Counted from the first letter of the stretch, positions 18,119 through 26,097 are shown. The stretch is 64,000 nt of DNA from Arthrobacter russicus (GCF_031454135.1 NZ_JAVDQF010000001.1:2294001-2358000), one strand, 5' to 3'. Program-made: numbers and translations. The notes: generated from the letters alone by a model not told the origin.

Positions 18119-18898
18119 GTGAACGTTGTTTCAAATCGGCTGGAAGGCCGTTCCGCCGTCATCACCGGTGGAGCCAGTGGAATCGGGCTGGCGACAGCAC
18201 GACGCTTGGCCGCCGAAGGCGCCAAGGTGCTGATCGCGGACATTTGCAGTCCTGAAATCGGCGAGGCCGCAGCGGCCGAGGTGGGCGGCATCTTCGTGCG
18301 GACCGATGTGACCAGCGAAGAAGACGTGAAGGCGATGTTCGCGGCTTGTGTGGCGGCGTACGGGTCGCTGGACATCTCTTTCCACAATGCCGGGATTTCG
18401 CCGCCCGAAGACGCCTCGATTCTGGACACCGGCCTGGAGGCTTGGAAGCGGGTGCAGGAGGTGAACCTGACCAGTGTTTACCTGTGCTGCAAGTACGCGC
18501 TGCCGTACATGCTGGAGCAGGGCAAGGGCTCGATCATCAATACCGCTTCCTTCGTCGCGGTGATGGGCGCGGCCACATCGCAGATCTCCTATTCCGCTTC
18601 CAAGGGCGGAGTGCTGTCGATGTCGCGCGAACTCGGGGTGGAGTTCGCCCGGTCCGGAGTCCGGGTCAATGCGCTGTGCCCGGGGCCGGTGAACACGCCG
18701 CTGCTCAAGGAGCTCTTCGCCAAGGATCCGGAGAAGGCGCAGCGTCGGCTGGTGCACGTGCCGCTGGGCCGCTTCGCGGAGCCTGAGGAAATGGCGGCCG
18801 CGGTGGCGTTCCTTGCTTCGGACGATTCGTCGTTCATCACCGCGAGCGAATTCCTGGTCGACGGCGGGATTTCCGGGGCGTATGTGACGCCGGTGTGA
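18119..18898 (+). CDS. SDR family oxidoreductase
   Basis: 259 residues, classical SDR: GGASGIGLATARRLAAEG cofactor motif, HNAG, catalytic serine region IINTASF, SYSASK box and a C-terminal DGGISGAY. GTG start with AGGAGA 6 bases upstream. It is the last gene of the amine operon, 9 bases after the aldehyde dehydrogenase. In such clusters an SDR may oxidise a hydroxyl or amino-alcohol intermediate; the actual substrate is unknown. It ends just before the accessory island begins. Confidence 0.87.
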   Translation: MNVVSNRLEGRSAVITGGASGIGLATARRLAAEGAKVLIADICSPEIGEAAAAEVGGIFVRTDVTSEEDVKAMFAACVAAYGSLDISFHNAGISPPEDASILDTGLEAWKRVQEVNLTSVYLCCKYALPYMLEQGKGSIINTASFVAVMGAATSQISYSASKGGVLSMSRELGVEFARSGVRVNALCPGPVNTPLLKELFAKDPEKAQRRLVHVPLGRFAEPEEMAAAVAFLASDDSSFITASEFLVDGGISGAYVTPV

Positions 18899-18929
18899 GC
18901 TTGTGTCCCCGTACCTGTTTCCGTGGGCG

Positions 18930-18997
18930 GTTGGCAGGTCCAAACGGTGTAAACAGGTTCACATGTGAACCTGTTTAGCGATTTTGCACCTGCCAAC
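18930..18997. repeat. nested palindrome, island left border copy
   Basis: Outer arms GTTGGCAGGT (18930-18939) and ACCTGCCAAC (18988-18997) enclose a perfect 26-base inner palindrome at 18951-18976 built on AAACAGGTTCACATG. A second copy at 26904-26970 differs at a few spacer bases and one inner base. The two copies, in the same orientation, bracket the low-GC island. Confidence 0.75.
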
Positions 18998-19027
18998 GGG
19001 TATATCCGGCATGATGCTGGGCGTTTC

Positions 19028-19060
19028 TGGCGGAGTCTAGGGGATGGCTTTCGAACCCCT
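19028..19060 (-). repeat. tRNA-Ser 3'-end-like relic 1 (candidate attachment site)
   Basis: TGGCGGAG, then a GGGGAT...TTCGAACCCC hairpin. Read on the minus strand it looks like a tRNA T-arm and acceptor 3' strand with CCA, except that the T-loop is lengthened by GGCT. The same odd string recurs at 24449 and 26002. It resembles the 3' end of the tRNA-Ser(GCT) gene at 27039. Confidence 0.45.
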
Positions 19061-19146
19061 CAGCAGACCCGGCTGCCAGTCATTGCCAAAGGGCGCATTT
19101 CGATGCATTCTAAGCAATGACCAGCGGCCAAAGCACCTTGACGTCG

Positions 19147-19410
19147 CTAGGTTTTCATCACAATGCGTGTTCCGTCACTGATGCGTGTTGCGTACTCCGT
19201 CAATTCCGGGTCAGAGATGCTTCCGCCGAGTCGCCTCCAGTGTCCGCGAAGCACAGGTTTGATCACTGAAACAGGTTGACCGGCGTACTCACGACTCAAG
19301 GAGTCAAACATGCGTTGGTATTTCGTTGCGGTGTCGTTTATTGCGCCTTGCGCCAGCTTCATTAGATCTCGTTCGAAGTTGGGGTTCAGCTTGACCTTGA
19401 CGCCTGCCAC
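19147..19410 (-). CDS. hypothetical protein (87 aa) of a two-gene island unit
   Basis: Starts at GTG 19410 with a perfect GGAGG 6 bases upstream, inside the end of the preceding gene; the longer ATG frame is rejected. The product begins VAGVKVKLNPNFERDLMKLA and is mixed alpha/beta with a basic middle (LRGHWRRLGG) and no membrane segment. The opening resembles short phage-type structural or tail-completion proteins only loosely, so I assign no function. One base separates it from the 69-residue gene, so the two are translationally coupled. Confidence 0.6.
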   Translation of the reverse strand: MAGVKVKLNPNFERDLMKLAQGAINDTATKYQRMFDSLSREYAGQPVSVIKPVLRGHWRRLGGSISDPELTEYATRISDGTRIVMKT

Positions 19411-19411
19411 G

Positions 19412-19621
19412 TCACACCTCCTGACGGATCGTTGTGGCTGGACTCCGTTTAGCCGTCGATTCCTTGACGAAACGTCCAGTCCCCGCGGAACGAAAGACAG
19501 GTGTCCCGTTGCTCGTTCCGCTTCCAACTCGTTCAGTCGTTGTTGTTTTAGGACTACGGGCTGCTGTTGCCTTTGACACGAACTGGCCTGTACGGGCACT
19601 CCTACTTACAGAGCGAGGCAT
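19412..19621 (-). CDS. small protein with two tandem RSAxTGxFV repeats (69 aa)
   Basis: ATG start with AAGGAG 6 bases upstream. The protein consists of two copies of a 26-28 residue unit: RSARTGQFVSKATAARSPKT and RSAGTGRFVKESTAKRSPAT, each ending in a TT...V segment. Single-copy versions of this small basic module (RSAKTGRFV) occur in many bacteria as uncharacterised proteins. It is first in a two-gene unit with the 87-residue gene. The duplication within one short chain is clear; function is unknown. Confidence 0.65.
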   Translation of the reverse strand: MPRSVSRSARTGQFVSKATAARSPKTTTTERVGSGTSNGTPVFRSAGTGRFVKESTAKRSPATTIRQEV

Positions 19622-19716
19622 GCCGCACTCCTTTCTTGACTCGATAGCGAGTCGTTGTGGAGCACTCAGCCAGTTGGCTTAGACTGAAGGCCTACCTCCT
19701 ACAGTAGACACTTCAG

Positions 19717-19753
19717 ACCCCAGCAACCGGCCCCCGGCTTGTGCTGGGGTTTG
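19717..19753. terminator. hairpin, possible terminator
   Basis: ACCCCAGCA (19717-19725) pairs with TGCTGGGGT (19742-19750), followed on the plus strand by TTGGTGCTT. It sits upstream of the leftward 69-residue gene and has no evident rightward gene before it, so its role is uncertain. Confidence 0.35.
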
Positions 19754-19994
19754 GTGCTTCTGTGATCTATTTTACTTCCGGGGTATGACAACGATGTAAT
19801 TCGGTTCACGGCGCGGCGCGTGACGTGCCCGAAGCACCATGGATAACCACACGCTGACACTCAAATGTGCGTGATTTGAAAAACATCTAGCGGCTCGTGA
19901 AGTATGTGTCGGCTCGAACACGATATTCGGGCCATCGCGCTCCGCCACCAAATAATTTTCGGCATGCCGAACAGTGCCAGCAATTATTTCAGCG

Positions 19995-20050
19995 TCGCCT
20001 ATCCTGCCTTCCCACTTACTGAGCCGCCCCGGTACCATCCTGCTTCCACG
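19995..20050 (+). promoter_or_regulatory. repeated promoter block of the CPSWC gene, copy A
   Basis: TCGCCTATCCTGCCTTCCC, an 18-base gap, TACCAT (candidate -10), then CCTGCTTCCACG. The same block occurs at 26098-26154 at the same distance from a paralogous gene, and partly at 24552-24567. Conservation of spacing suggests a functional promoter. Confidence 0.5.
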
Positions 20051-20087
20051 TAAGCACCTGGGCGAACATGGGCAAGAGGGAAGTCAA

Positions 20088-20459
20088 ATGCCAGATTCCG
20101 CAGCGCACGAACCGCCGCAGCAACTCGATGAAGACTCTGAGCAGCCTTCGTGGCAAATGCAGCCGTGCCCGAGCTGGTGCGTTCAACGGCATCAAGAAGA
20201 CGATTTTCCCGAAGAGCGCAGGCACCAAAGCCCCAGCATTACAGTGCCTGCGCTCTGGCTAAGCCAGGAGGTTTCGGATAGTGCTGGAGATAAATTGGTA
20301 GCCGGAGATCTCAACCTGCTGTCCTCGCCGCACATCGATGGCCTTGAAATTATGGTGACTGTCGCAGACGACGACTACGGCCTTTGCCTCGAAGTCACTG
20401 TTGAGAGTATGCGTCGGCTGCACCACAGCCTCGGAAGGCTACTGGGCGCTCTTAGCTAA
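20088..20459 (+). CDS. CPSWC-motif small protein (DUF6907-like), copy A
   Basis: 123 residues. An acidic, Gln/Glu-rich N-terminus is followed by PSWQMQPCPSWCVQRHQEDD and then a conserved alpha/beta part (VPALWLS, LVAGDLNLL, EIMVTVADDDYGLCLEVTVES, LHHSLGRLL). The Cys-x3-Cys plus His residues could bind a metal. The start at ATG 20088 follows AGAGGGA. A paralogue lies at 26193-26570 with similar upstream DNA. Resembles actinobacterial DUF6907 proteins; function unknown. In-frame sequence upstream of 20088 is the promoter repeat and not coding. Confidence 0.7.
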   Translation: MPDSAAHEPPQQLDEDSEQPSWQMQPCPSWCVQRHQEDDFPEERRHQSPSITVPALWLSQEVSDSAGDKLVAGDLNLLSSPHIDGLEIMVTVADDDYGLCLEVTVESMRRLHHSLGRLLGALS

Positions 20460-20610
20460 AATCTTTCAAGCCCCTTTAATCTTTCGTCTGTCATTGCCGA
20501 GATTTTGCTTGCCAACGTTCGCATGCCTATAGGTTCAGGTCTGGTCCACGGGTTAGGCTGATGTACTATCGACCGATCAGCAGCAACGACGCTACTACAT
20601 TGGGGGAACC

Positions 20611-21465
20611 ATGAGACTGAAAGTCCTGCAAATATTGCCACGGAAAAGCTTTCAACTTCTCAGTATTGGAATTGCTTCAACAGTACTCATACTCACGTCG
20701 ACGGCTGGCCCGGTTACTGCAGTCTCAACACCGGCAATTCAAGACGGAATATTCGTCGTTACCTCCGGTGGGGAGCCCCTCGAGAACGGGATAGCGCGTC
20801 AAGCCGCAAAAGACCCTGCCTACAAGGAAGCCGCGCTCAAGCTGCTCGATGGTTGGAAATCTGGAACCGCCGCCAGTCGAGATGTCCCGTTGAACACTGT
20901 TCCTAGCGAGTCTGTCATTGACAATGCGCTGAGCATGATCGCCTCGCCCGAGACCGTGCCACAAACCTCCCAAAGCCCTTCCACGACAAGAACCGCCAGC
21001 ACGCCTGGAAATACGGCAACCTATCCGGTACGAGGCGGCCCACTCGGCGACTTCTCCTATTGGGGAGGTAATCCGATGCTTCAGATCGACGGGCAGTTTT
21101 GTGGGTCCAGCGGATGTCGAGTTACCGACCGATATGTGGTACGAGCCACGGTTTCCCCAGGAGTACAGTCCTCACGAATCGAACTTCAATCAACTTACTT
21201 TCCCAATTCTGGAAATTTTTCCGCGCAGGCCGTGAGTTCGATTGCAATTACACGCGGACGCGACGTGGGGTATGGTCGATCCGTAACCGGCGGCGGCGGA
21301 CCCAGCGGCCATTACCTAAATAGTTGGGAGAGACTGTCCGGAAAACGCCTCACGGTTGCCTTGGAACTGAACTTGCAAACTCCAAGGGGGCCATATTTTG
21401 ACGCGGCAAAAACTGCTGACTGCATTGGCCGGACTGGCAGCGATACACGCTGCTTCTACCAGTAA
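20611..21465 (+). CDS. secreted protein of unknown function
   Basis: 284 residues. A basic N-terminus and hydrophobic stretch (SIGIASTVLILTSTAGPVTAVS) give a signal peptide with a probable cut near AVS. There follows a Ser/Thr/Pro-rich linker (about 115-135) and a domain with FSYWGGNPM, one cysteine pair in FCGSSGCRVTDRY, beta-rich sequence and a late pair of cysteines near the C-terminus. No catalytic motif recognised. ATG with a GGGGGAA ribosome site. Base composition is visibly lower in GC than the flanks, as elsewhere in this island. Confidence 0.75.
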   Translation: MRLKVLQILPRKSFQLLSIGIASTVLILTSTAGPVTAVSTPAIQDGIFVVTSGGEPLENGIARQAAKDPAYKEAALKLLDGWKSGTAASRDVPLNTVPSESVIDNALSMIASPETVPQTSQSPSTTRTASTPGNTATYPVRGGPLGDFSYWGGNPMLQIDGQFCGSSGCRVTDRYVVRATVSPGVQSSRIELQSTYFPNSGNFSAQAVSSIAITRGRDVGYGRSVTGGGGPSGHYLNSWERLSGKRLTVALELNLQTPRGPYFDAAKTADCIGRTGSDTRCFYQ

Positions 21466-21487
21466 TAGCAATGAGTAAGCTGATCGT

Positions 21488-22003
21488 ATGACTACTCACC
21501 GTGACCGGCTGCCCATTCCCTACCCGCTCGAGGTACCGGACAGTGTCGTAGCTGACCGGGCCGGATTCGCTCTTGCTATCCGGGGCATGGGTCTGAGCGA
21601 CGATGGGTTGAGTTTCTCCGTCCACATCTTGACCACGCTGCTTGGTCATCCGCGAAAGGGCCAGGCGATGCTCGACACCGCTTGGCCCTTTTGCGGGGCG
21701 CATCGAGAATCTGATCCGGATGGTCTATCGGTGCGTTGCCAGTGGCGATACCCCAATACATCGGAGTGGGACAGCGACGCCATTCTCCTGAAGTCGGCTG
21801 AGACCCCCGTTCTTGGTGGCTTCTGGAATTGGAACAGCCCTGAGCTAGCCGAAGGCCACTACAACCTGCGCTACCCGCTGAATGCGGCAACGGCAGAAGA
21901 AATCAATATTTCTCTTTCCTGGACCGCGCTCGGATTCGACCCTGAAACCGTACGAATAGACCGAGAAGCTATCGACTCTGCGCTACAACAGAAGCCTCGC
22001 TAA
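21488..22003 (+). CDS. hypothetical protein (171 aa)
   Basis: Begins 22 bases after the secreted-protein gene. The product is soluble with many tryptophans (WRYPNTSEWD, GFWNWNSPELAEGHYNLRYPL, WTALGFDPETV), suggesting a compact beta domain; no signal peptide and no motif I recognise. No good ribosome site precedes the ATG, so translation may depend on coupling with the upstream gene. Codon use looks coding through the whole frame. Confidence 0.5.
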   Translation: MTTHRDRLPIPYPLEVPDSVVADRAGFALAIRGMGLSDDGLSFSVHILTTLLGHPRKGQAMLDTAWPFCGAHRESDPDGLSVRCQWRYPNTSEWDSDAILLKSAETPVLGGFWNWNSPELAEGHYNLRYPLNAATAEEINISLSWTALGFDPETVRIDREAIDSALQQKPR

Positions 22004-22326
22004 AGTCGGTTGAGGGGACTCATCACCATCGGTTTCCCATCGACTGATCGCCCAAGGCATTTGAGGCCGAATAGAGCAGTTCACTCAGGGTGCCCAGCAA
22101 GCCGTCAGGTGTCTTGAGGGGCTTGGTGAGCCATCTGCGTGCCGCTGTCGAGACACTGCGCCCGACTGACCAGCAATTGGCATCGAAACTGGACGGCTAA
22201 GCCGAGTCACTACGCTAGTGGGAGAAGCCTGAGCATCCAGATGACCTCGACACTTCTCCGGGTCCGGGATTTGGCTATGAAGACGCTGTTGCTTCGATGT
22301 TTCGTGATCGTTAGGCTCTGGCCGTC
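22004..22326. other. intergenic, no gene recognised
   Basis: About 320 bases between converging genes. Short frames exist but none has a ribosome site or recognisable product. I see no repeat shared with the rest of the island. Confidence 0.4.
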
Positions 22327-23259
22327 CTAAGTTGGCAGTTGTTGCAGGAAAATCTTGACTTGGTCGCTTAGGACTCCCGCCAGGACCCCTACTCCCACGC
22401 TGAGAAGCAGCTCGTTGACCTTGTTGAACACCCGGCGCGCCCGGCTCGGGTCAGGTGTGCCCTCTAGGGCTTTCTCTGCTTCGTCTAGGGAGGACATGAG
22501 CGCTTCATTGGCATCCGGGGAAAGTTGAAGCCCTGGGAGCGCCTCTGCGATGGCCTGGGCCAGTTTCCTGCCGTCGTCCACCCATGTTTGGTGGATGGTC
22601 TGACTCTGCGAGAAGTGGTTACTGGCGTTTGCGACGTTGGCGTTGCCGTGAATCACGGTGTTGAAGGTGTTCAATGCGGCAGCTTCTTCATCGTTGACTG
22701 ACCTGTTTTGCTCAACGATGGCCTCACCCCGGGGTGTCATCTGAGGTCTAATCGGTGCCGGGTGACCCCAAGCGCTTTGTCCAGAAATGTACCCGTTTTC
22801 CTTGAGCCAGGCGCCAGCCAACTGGATTTCTTGGAGAGAATATTCGTGGCCCAAGATCGAAGGTGCTGAAGCTAGGTAGGCTTCTGGGCCAACAGGGGTG
22901 CCAAGGTCTATCCCTGAATACATCCACCGTAGATAGGCATCTCTCAGCAGTCTTTTTCGTGCGACGACTGATGTGCGAGTGGATTCCGCCAAGTCGGCTC
23001 TGTCGAAACCTGGCTGCAGAACAATCACCTCGTCAAGATCGCCCAGCGTGTCAAAAAATTCCACTTCACCGCGGACCTTCATGTCGTCGAGGTCGGAGGA
23101 AAGCGCAGTGGTCGCGAGCCCTGATTTCTTCATTTCCTCCATGACTAGATCCATGGAGGCCTGCGTGCTAACTGATTTGCGAGCGAGCTCTCCAATAATG
23201 TGAATGAGTCGCAATTGGCGCTCTTCAGTGGCGCTCAGCGACAGAATATCAATAGTCAT
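22327..23259 (-). CDS. unknown protein: winged-helix-like region, Asn/Gly linker, helical tail
   Basis: 310 residues, no signal peptide. Residues about 10-90 (RQLRLIHIIGELARKSVSTQ... LDDMKVRGEVEFF) look like a winged helix, and about 100-185 like a second one ending MTPRGEAIVEQ. A short polar stretch VIHGNANVANASNHFSQSQ follows, then a helical C-terminus with a hydrophobic end (LLLSVGVGVLAGVLSDQVKIF). The neighbour transcribed divergently has the same order of parts. Such linkers occur in bacterial immunity and stress proteins, but I cannot assign a function. Confidence 0.7.
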   Translation of the reverse strand: MTIDILSLSATEERQLRLIHIIGELARKSVSTQASMDLVMEEMKKSGLATTALSSDLDDMKVRGEVEFFDTLGDLDEVIVLQPGFDRADLAESTRTSVVARKRLLRDAYLRWMYSGIDLGTPVGPEAYLASAPSILGHEYSLQEIQLAGAWLKENGYISGQSAWGHPAPIRPQMTPRGEAIVEQNRSVNDEEAAALNTFNTVIHGNANVANASNHFSQSQTIHQTWVDDGRKLAQAIAEALPGLQLSPDANEALMSSLDEAEKALEGTPDPSRARRVFNKVNELLLSVGVGVLAGVLSDQVKIFLQQLPT

Positions 23260-23430
23260 AGTTCGAGCGTAGCGAAGGGTGCCGACATTTTGTCGTGATG
23301 CAGAAATTTGATGTCATTTTGAGGATGTCAAAACACTTCACCGCGTCACGCGATGAATCCTGTCGGTGGGGTCAGATAGTCTCAGCGCATCCGAATTCAA
23401 GACGACATCGACGAATACATTGGGGTAATC

Positions 23431-24279
23431 GTGAACAATCTAACTTCTGGAATAAGCCCGCTAATCAGCATCGCTTTTTGGGCACTTGGCGTGGCAGTAC
23501 TCATTTTTGTGACACTACTGGTGGGCAGCCGTCTCAACCGCAAACGGTTGTTATGCCGGGCCCAAGAGCAGGTGCCCACGGAGACCATCGCAGACCTTCA
23601 GGCCGCGCTTTTGGACGAGATCAAGGATGCAAGCGCGAATCGACGAACGCCGGTCGACGTCACACCGTTCTGGAGCAAAAGCAAAATCTCGTATCCGGTT
23701 CGGAGTGCGGTTATTCAACCCCTTATCGACGCGAGGATCATTCAGGCTATCACTCCGCCGGCAGAGAACTGGTTTACCGATTTTGCCTCAACCATATGGC
23801 GAGACTTCTTCTGCTTGCCACCAACCGTGCTTGTACTTAGCGACCGGGATTGGGAACTCATGGTCGCCAGCAGGATGAGCGGCAAAGGCATCGTTATCGA
23901 AAGGCTGACCGTGAAGTATCGGACCCAAGACACGGAAAATAACATCGCCTCTGGCGGGGGCAACGTCTCTGGTGTGGCGCAGGCTGGACGCGATGCAAAA
24001 GTCAAAGTTGGGGACGTCAAGCAGAACAATTCTGTCAATGATGAGGCCTTCGTACGGACGGTCGTACAGGCACTCCGCTTTGATGCTGATCTGACCAGTG
24101 AAGGCAGCCTGGCTGCCCGGCTTCGTACCAATGCGGATCTTCTGGAGCAAGAACTAGAAGAGCCAGAGTCGGAGGAAGCACGGCAAAGCATCCTGGACCG
24201 AATTAGCGGACTAATGACCAGGTACGGCGACGCAATGGCAACCACCATCCGGGTTCTCGGCGGAATGACGCAGAACTAG
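23431..24279 (+). CDS. unknown membrane-anchored protein: TM helix, Gly/Asn linker, helical tail
   Basis: 282 residues, GTG start with GGGG upstream. One N-terminal membrane helix (SIAFWALGVAVLIFVTLLVG) is followed by a basic stretch, an alpha/beta region of about 100 residues, a Gly/Asn-rich linker (ENNIASGGGNVSGVAQAGRD) and a helical, acidic C-terminus (LRTNADLLEQELEEPESEEA). The last two parts match, in order and character, those of the divergent gene 170 bases away. Probably an interacting pair sharing a promoter region; function unknown. Confidence 0.7.
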   Translation: MNNLTSGISPLISIAFWALGVAVLIFVTLLVGSRLNRKRLLCRAQEQVPTETIADLQAALLDEIKDASANRRTPVDVTPFWSKSKISYPVRSAVIQPLIDARIIQAITPPAENWFTDFASTIWRDFFCLPPTVLVLSDRDWELMVASRMSGKGIVIERLTVKYRTQDTENNIASGGGNVSGVAQAGRDAKVKVGDVKQNNSVNDEAFVRTVVQALRFDADLTSEGSLAARLRTNADLLEQELEEPESEEARQSILDRISGLMTRYGDAMATTIRVLGGMTQN

Positions 24280-24448
24280 GACGGTAGCTCGCTGTTCCAT
24301 TCAGCCGTTGTCGTTGTCATCACGGCAACCTCCCCGCTGGATTCTTCAACTCAGCGAATCAGGCCCGAAACACCGTTAAAGCCACACTCCCTCAACCGGC
24401 CAAAAACAAACCGGCTCGGACTCTCGTCCAGACCCGGTCCCAAAATGC

Positions 24449-24481
24449 TGGCGGAGGTCAGGGGATGGCTTTCGAACCCCG
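24449..24481 (-). repeat. tRNA-Ser 3'-end-like relic 2 (candidate attachment site)
   Basis: TGGCGGAG, then GGGGATGGCTTTCGAACCCC, as in the relic at 19028. It is followed by about 60 bases (GAGTGGGA...CTGGAATCGA) also present after relic 3 at 26002, so relics 2 and 3 are the closer pair. Confidence 0.45.
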
Positions 24482-24551
24482 AGTGGGAAGTCGACAGGTT
24501 GCTGAAGCTGGAATCGAAGTAGGACTCCCGCTCCCGCAGTCCTGCGCCGCA

Positions 24552-24689
24552 TATCCTGCTTCCACGAGCCTCCAAGCCTGTGCGGGAGAAGGGGAAACGG
24601 ATATTAGCGAACCCAGAAAGCAAATTGTCACAACTGGGTGAGGCCTCGCCCCAACCTTCCTGGCAAGCCTTATCAGCCAATGTTGCCAG
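24552..24689 (+). pseudogene. degenerate CPSWC gene start with its promoter block, copy B
   Basis: ATATCCTGCTTCCACG at 24552-24567 matches the end of the promoter block of copies A and C. Downstream, in the frame of 24601, the codons read SPQPSWQALSA, matching the EQPSWQMQPCPSWC start of copy A up to PSWQ; the CPSWC motif and the rest are gone. It ends against the 3' end of the leftward membrane gene. A truncated third copy of the module. Confidence 0.4.
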
Positions 24690-25757
24690 CTATATGGCAG
24701 CTTGTTTTTGTCTGCGATAACTGAGATAGCTCAGAATTGCGACGCCCAGTGGCACCAGTGTCACCACGGAGGCGATGATCTGCCCGATTGTTCCCCACAG
24801 GCCGCTTGGATCGTTGCCGTCGAGCAACCATTGGCCAATGAGCACGATGACGAACAGCATTACGCCGAGCGCGACGAGCATCCAGGCGAACATCTTTGAA
24901 GGAAATTCGGGGGAGCGTGAGGGGATCTGCGCAAGCTCAGCGTCGGAGAGCTGTCGTGCATGGTTTCCGTTTTTGGGCTTTTCCTGCAGTAGCTTGGCGG
25001 TCTTGTCGAGCCAACGGATGACGTCCTGGGCGTTGTCTTCGGGGATGGGTTTGGAACCGATGGTTCTTTTGGCATTCAGGTGTGGGGCTAGCTGGTTTAG
25101 CCAGTCCAAGCGTCTTTGCTTGGCGCTCCAGGACCCTTCGGGGGCCTGCGGGTATCGTGTGGTCAAGTGAGCTTCGCAGACGTCCAATAGTTCAGGCCGA
25201 ATACGACCGTATTTGAGAGGTCTATCGTTTCTGAGGTTGGCTCGGAGAGTGAGCCCAACTATCCGTCCTGAGATGAGCATCTTCCAAGTCGTGGGGGCGC
25301 GCTTTGTCCACCTTTTGGCATATGTTGCACTGGTCGCCGGGATCGAAGCAGAGCTCAGGAAGAAGGTTCCGATCACCAAGTACGTTGCCAGAAGAATGTG
25401 CATACCTCCGTAGGCTTGTAGGAGGCCGGCCACGCCGATGGTCATTCCGATGGTGCTGAGGGTCGCCAGAGTGATGCTGATGGTGTACAGACGGTTGTGC
25501 GCCTCGAATGCAGTGGTCAACAGTGGCATTTCAAAGGTTTCGAGTTTTTTCCAATGCCGGTGTGGGTGGAAGTTCCTGCCAGGCATTTTGATTTGCTTCA
25601 GGGTTGGCCACTTTTTGCGGCGGCTTAGGAACTTTTCGTACTGGGTGTTGCTCTCGTTCCCGGTTGAGCTGATGCTGCTGAGTATTCCGATGCTGAGAAC
25701 CCAGAGGAAAATGAGGATGATGCTCATGAAAAGAATGGTGACGAAGTTTTCCCCCAT
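24690..25757 (-). CDS. multi-pass membrane protein of unknown function
   Basis: 355 residues. One N-terminal membrane helix (ILFMSIILIFLWVLSIGIL), a basic loop with MPGRNFHPHRHWKKLE, two helices about 95-150, a basic soluble loop of about 120 residues (APEGSWSAKQRRLDWLNQLA...LLQEKPKNGNHARQL), and two C-terminal helices ending in a basic tail (SYRRQKQAAI). No family recognised. The ATG at 25757 has no clear ribosome site. It lies between relics 2 and 3, so it may be the cargo of one island module. Confidence 0.65.
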   Translation of the reverse strand: MGENFVTILFMSIILIFLWVLSIGILSSISSTGNESNTQYEKFLSRRKKWPTLKQIKMPGRNFHPHRHWKKLETFEMPLLTTAFEAHNRLYTISITLATLSTIGMTIGVAGLLQAYGGMHILLATYLVIGTFFLSSASIPATSATYAKRWTKRAPTTWKMLISGRIVGLTLRANLRNDRPLKYGRIRPELLDVCEAHLTTRYPQAPEGSWSAKQRRLDWLNQLAPHLNAKRTIGSKPIPEDNAQDVIRWLDKTAKLLQEKPKNGNHARQLSDAELAQIPSRSPEFPSKMFAWMLVALGVMLFVIVLIGQWLLDGNDPSGLWGTIGQIIASVVTLVPLGVAILSYLSYRRQKQAAI

Positions 25758-26001
25758 GTGGTGACGATACCAAATTGGCTGTTTTGCCTGGTTTTCAGAT
25801 CGATTGGGTCTGTAGTGGGGTTGTTTGACACACCCATCAAATCACTCAGCGGACCCTGGTAATAGCCGATGGGCATGCCAAACAAGACGAGCCCTGATTC
25901 TCAGGAGTTCGGTCGACTCCGCACTCCTTGACCAGACTTCACCTCGGAGTGGTTTCGAAAAAGAACTGAGCCTTCTGACCATGAACAGAAGCCAGAGGGT
26001 C

Positions 26002-26031
26002 AGCGGAGACGAGGGATGGCTTTCGAACCCC
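26002..26031 (-). repeat. tRNA-Ser 3'-end-like relic 3 (candidate attachment site)
   Basis: GCGGAGACGAGGGAT, GGCT, TTCGAACCCC. The first nine bases GCGGAGACG are identical to the 3' acceptor end of the tRNA-Ser(GCT) gene at 27039-27046 (plus-strand reading). The GGCT insertion is the same as in relics 1 and 2. The 434-base stretch 25758-26192 otherwise holds only the promoter repeat. Confidence 0.5.
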
Positions 26032-26097
26032 GAGTGGGAGGTCGAGCGGTTGTCGGCCCTGGAATCGAGGAAAGGCTCCTGCTTCGGTAAGTCAGCT

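Noticed and set aside
19772-20038. 88-codon frame on the minus strand
   Set aside because: It overlaps the conserved promoter block of the CPSWC gene, and no ribosome site or motif is present.
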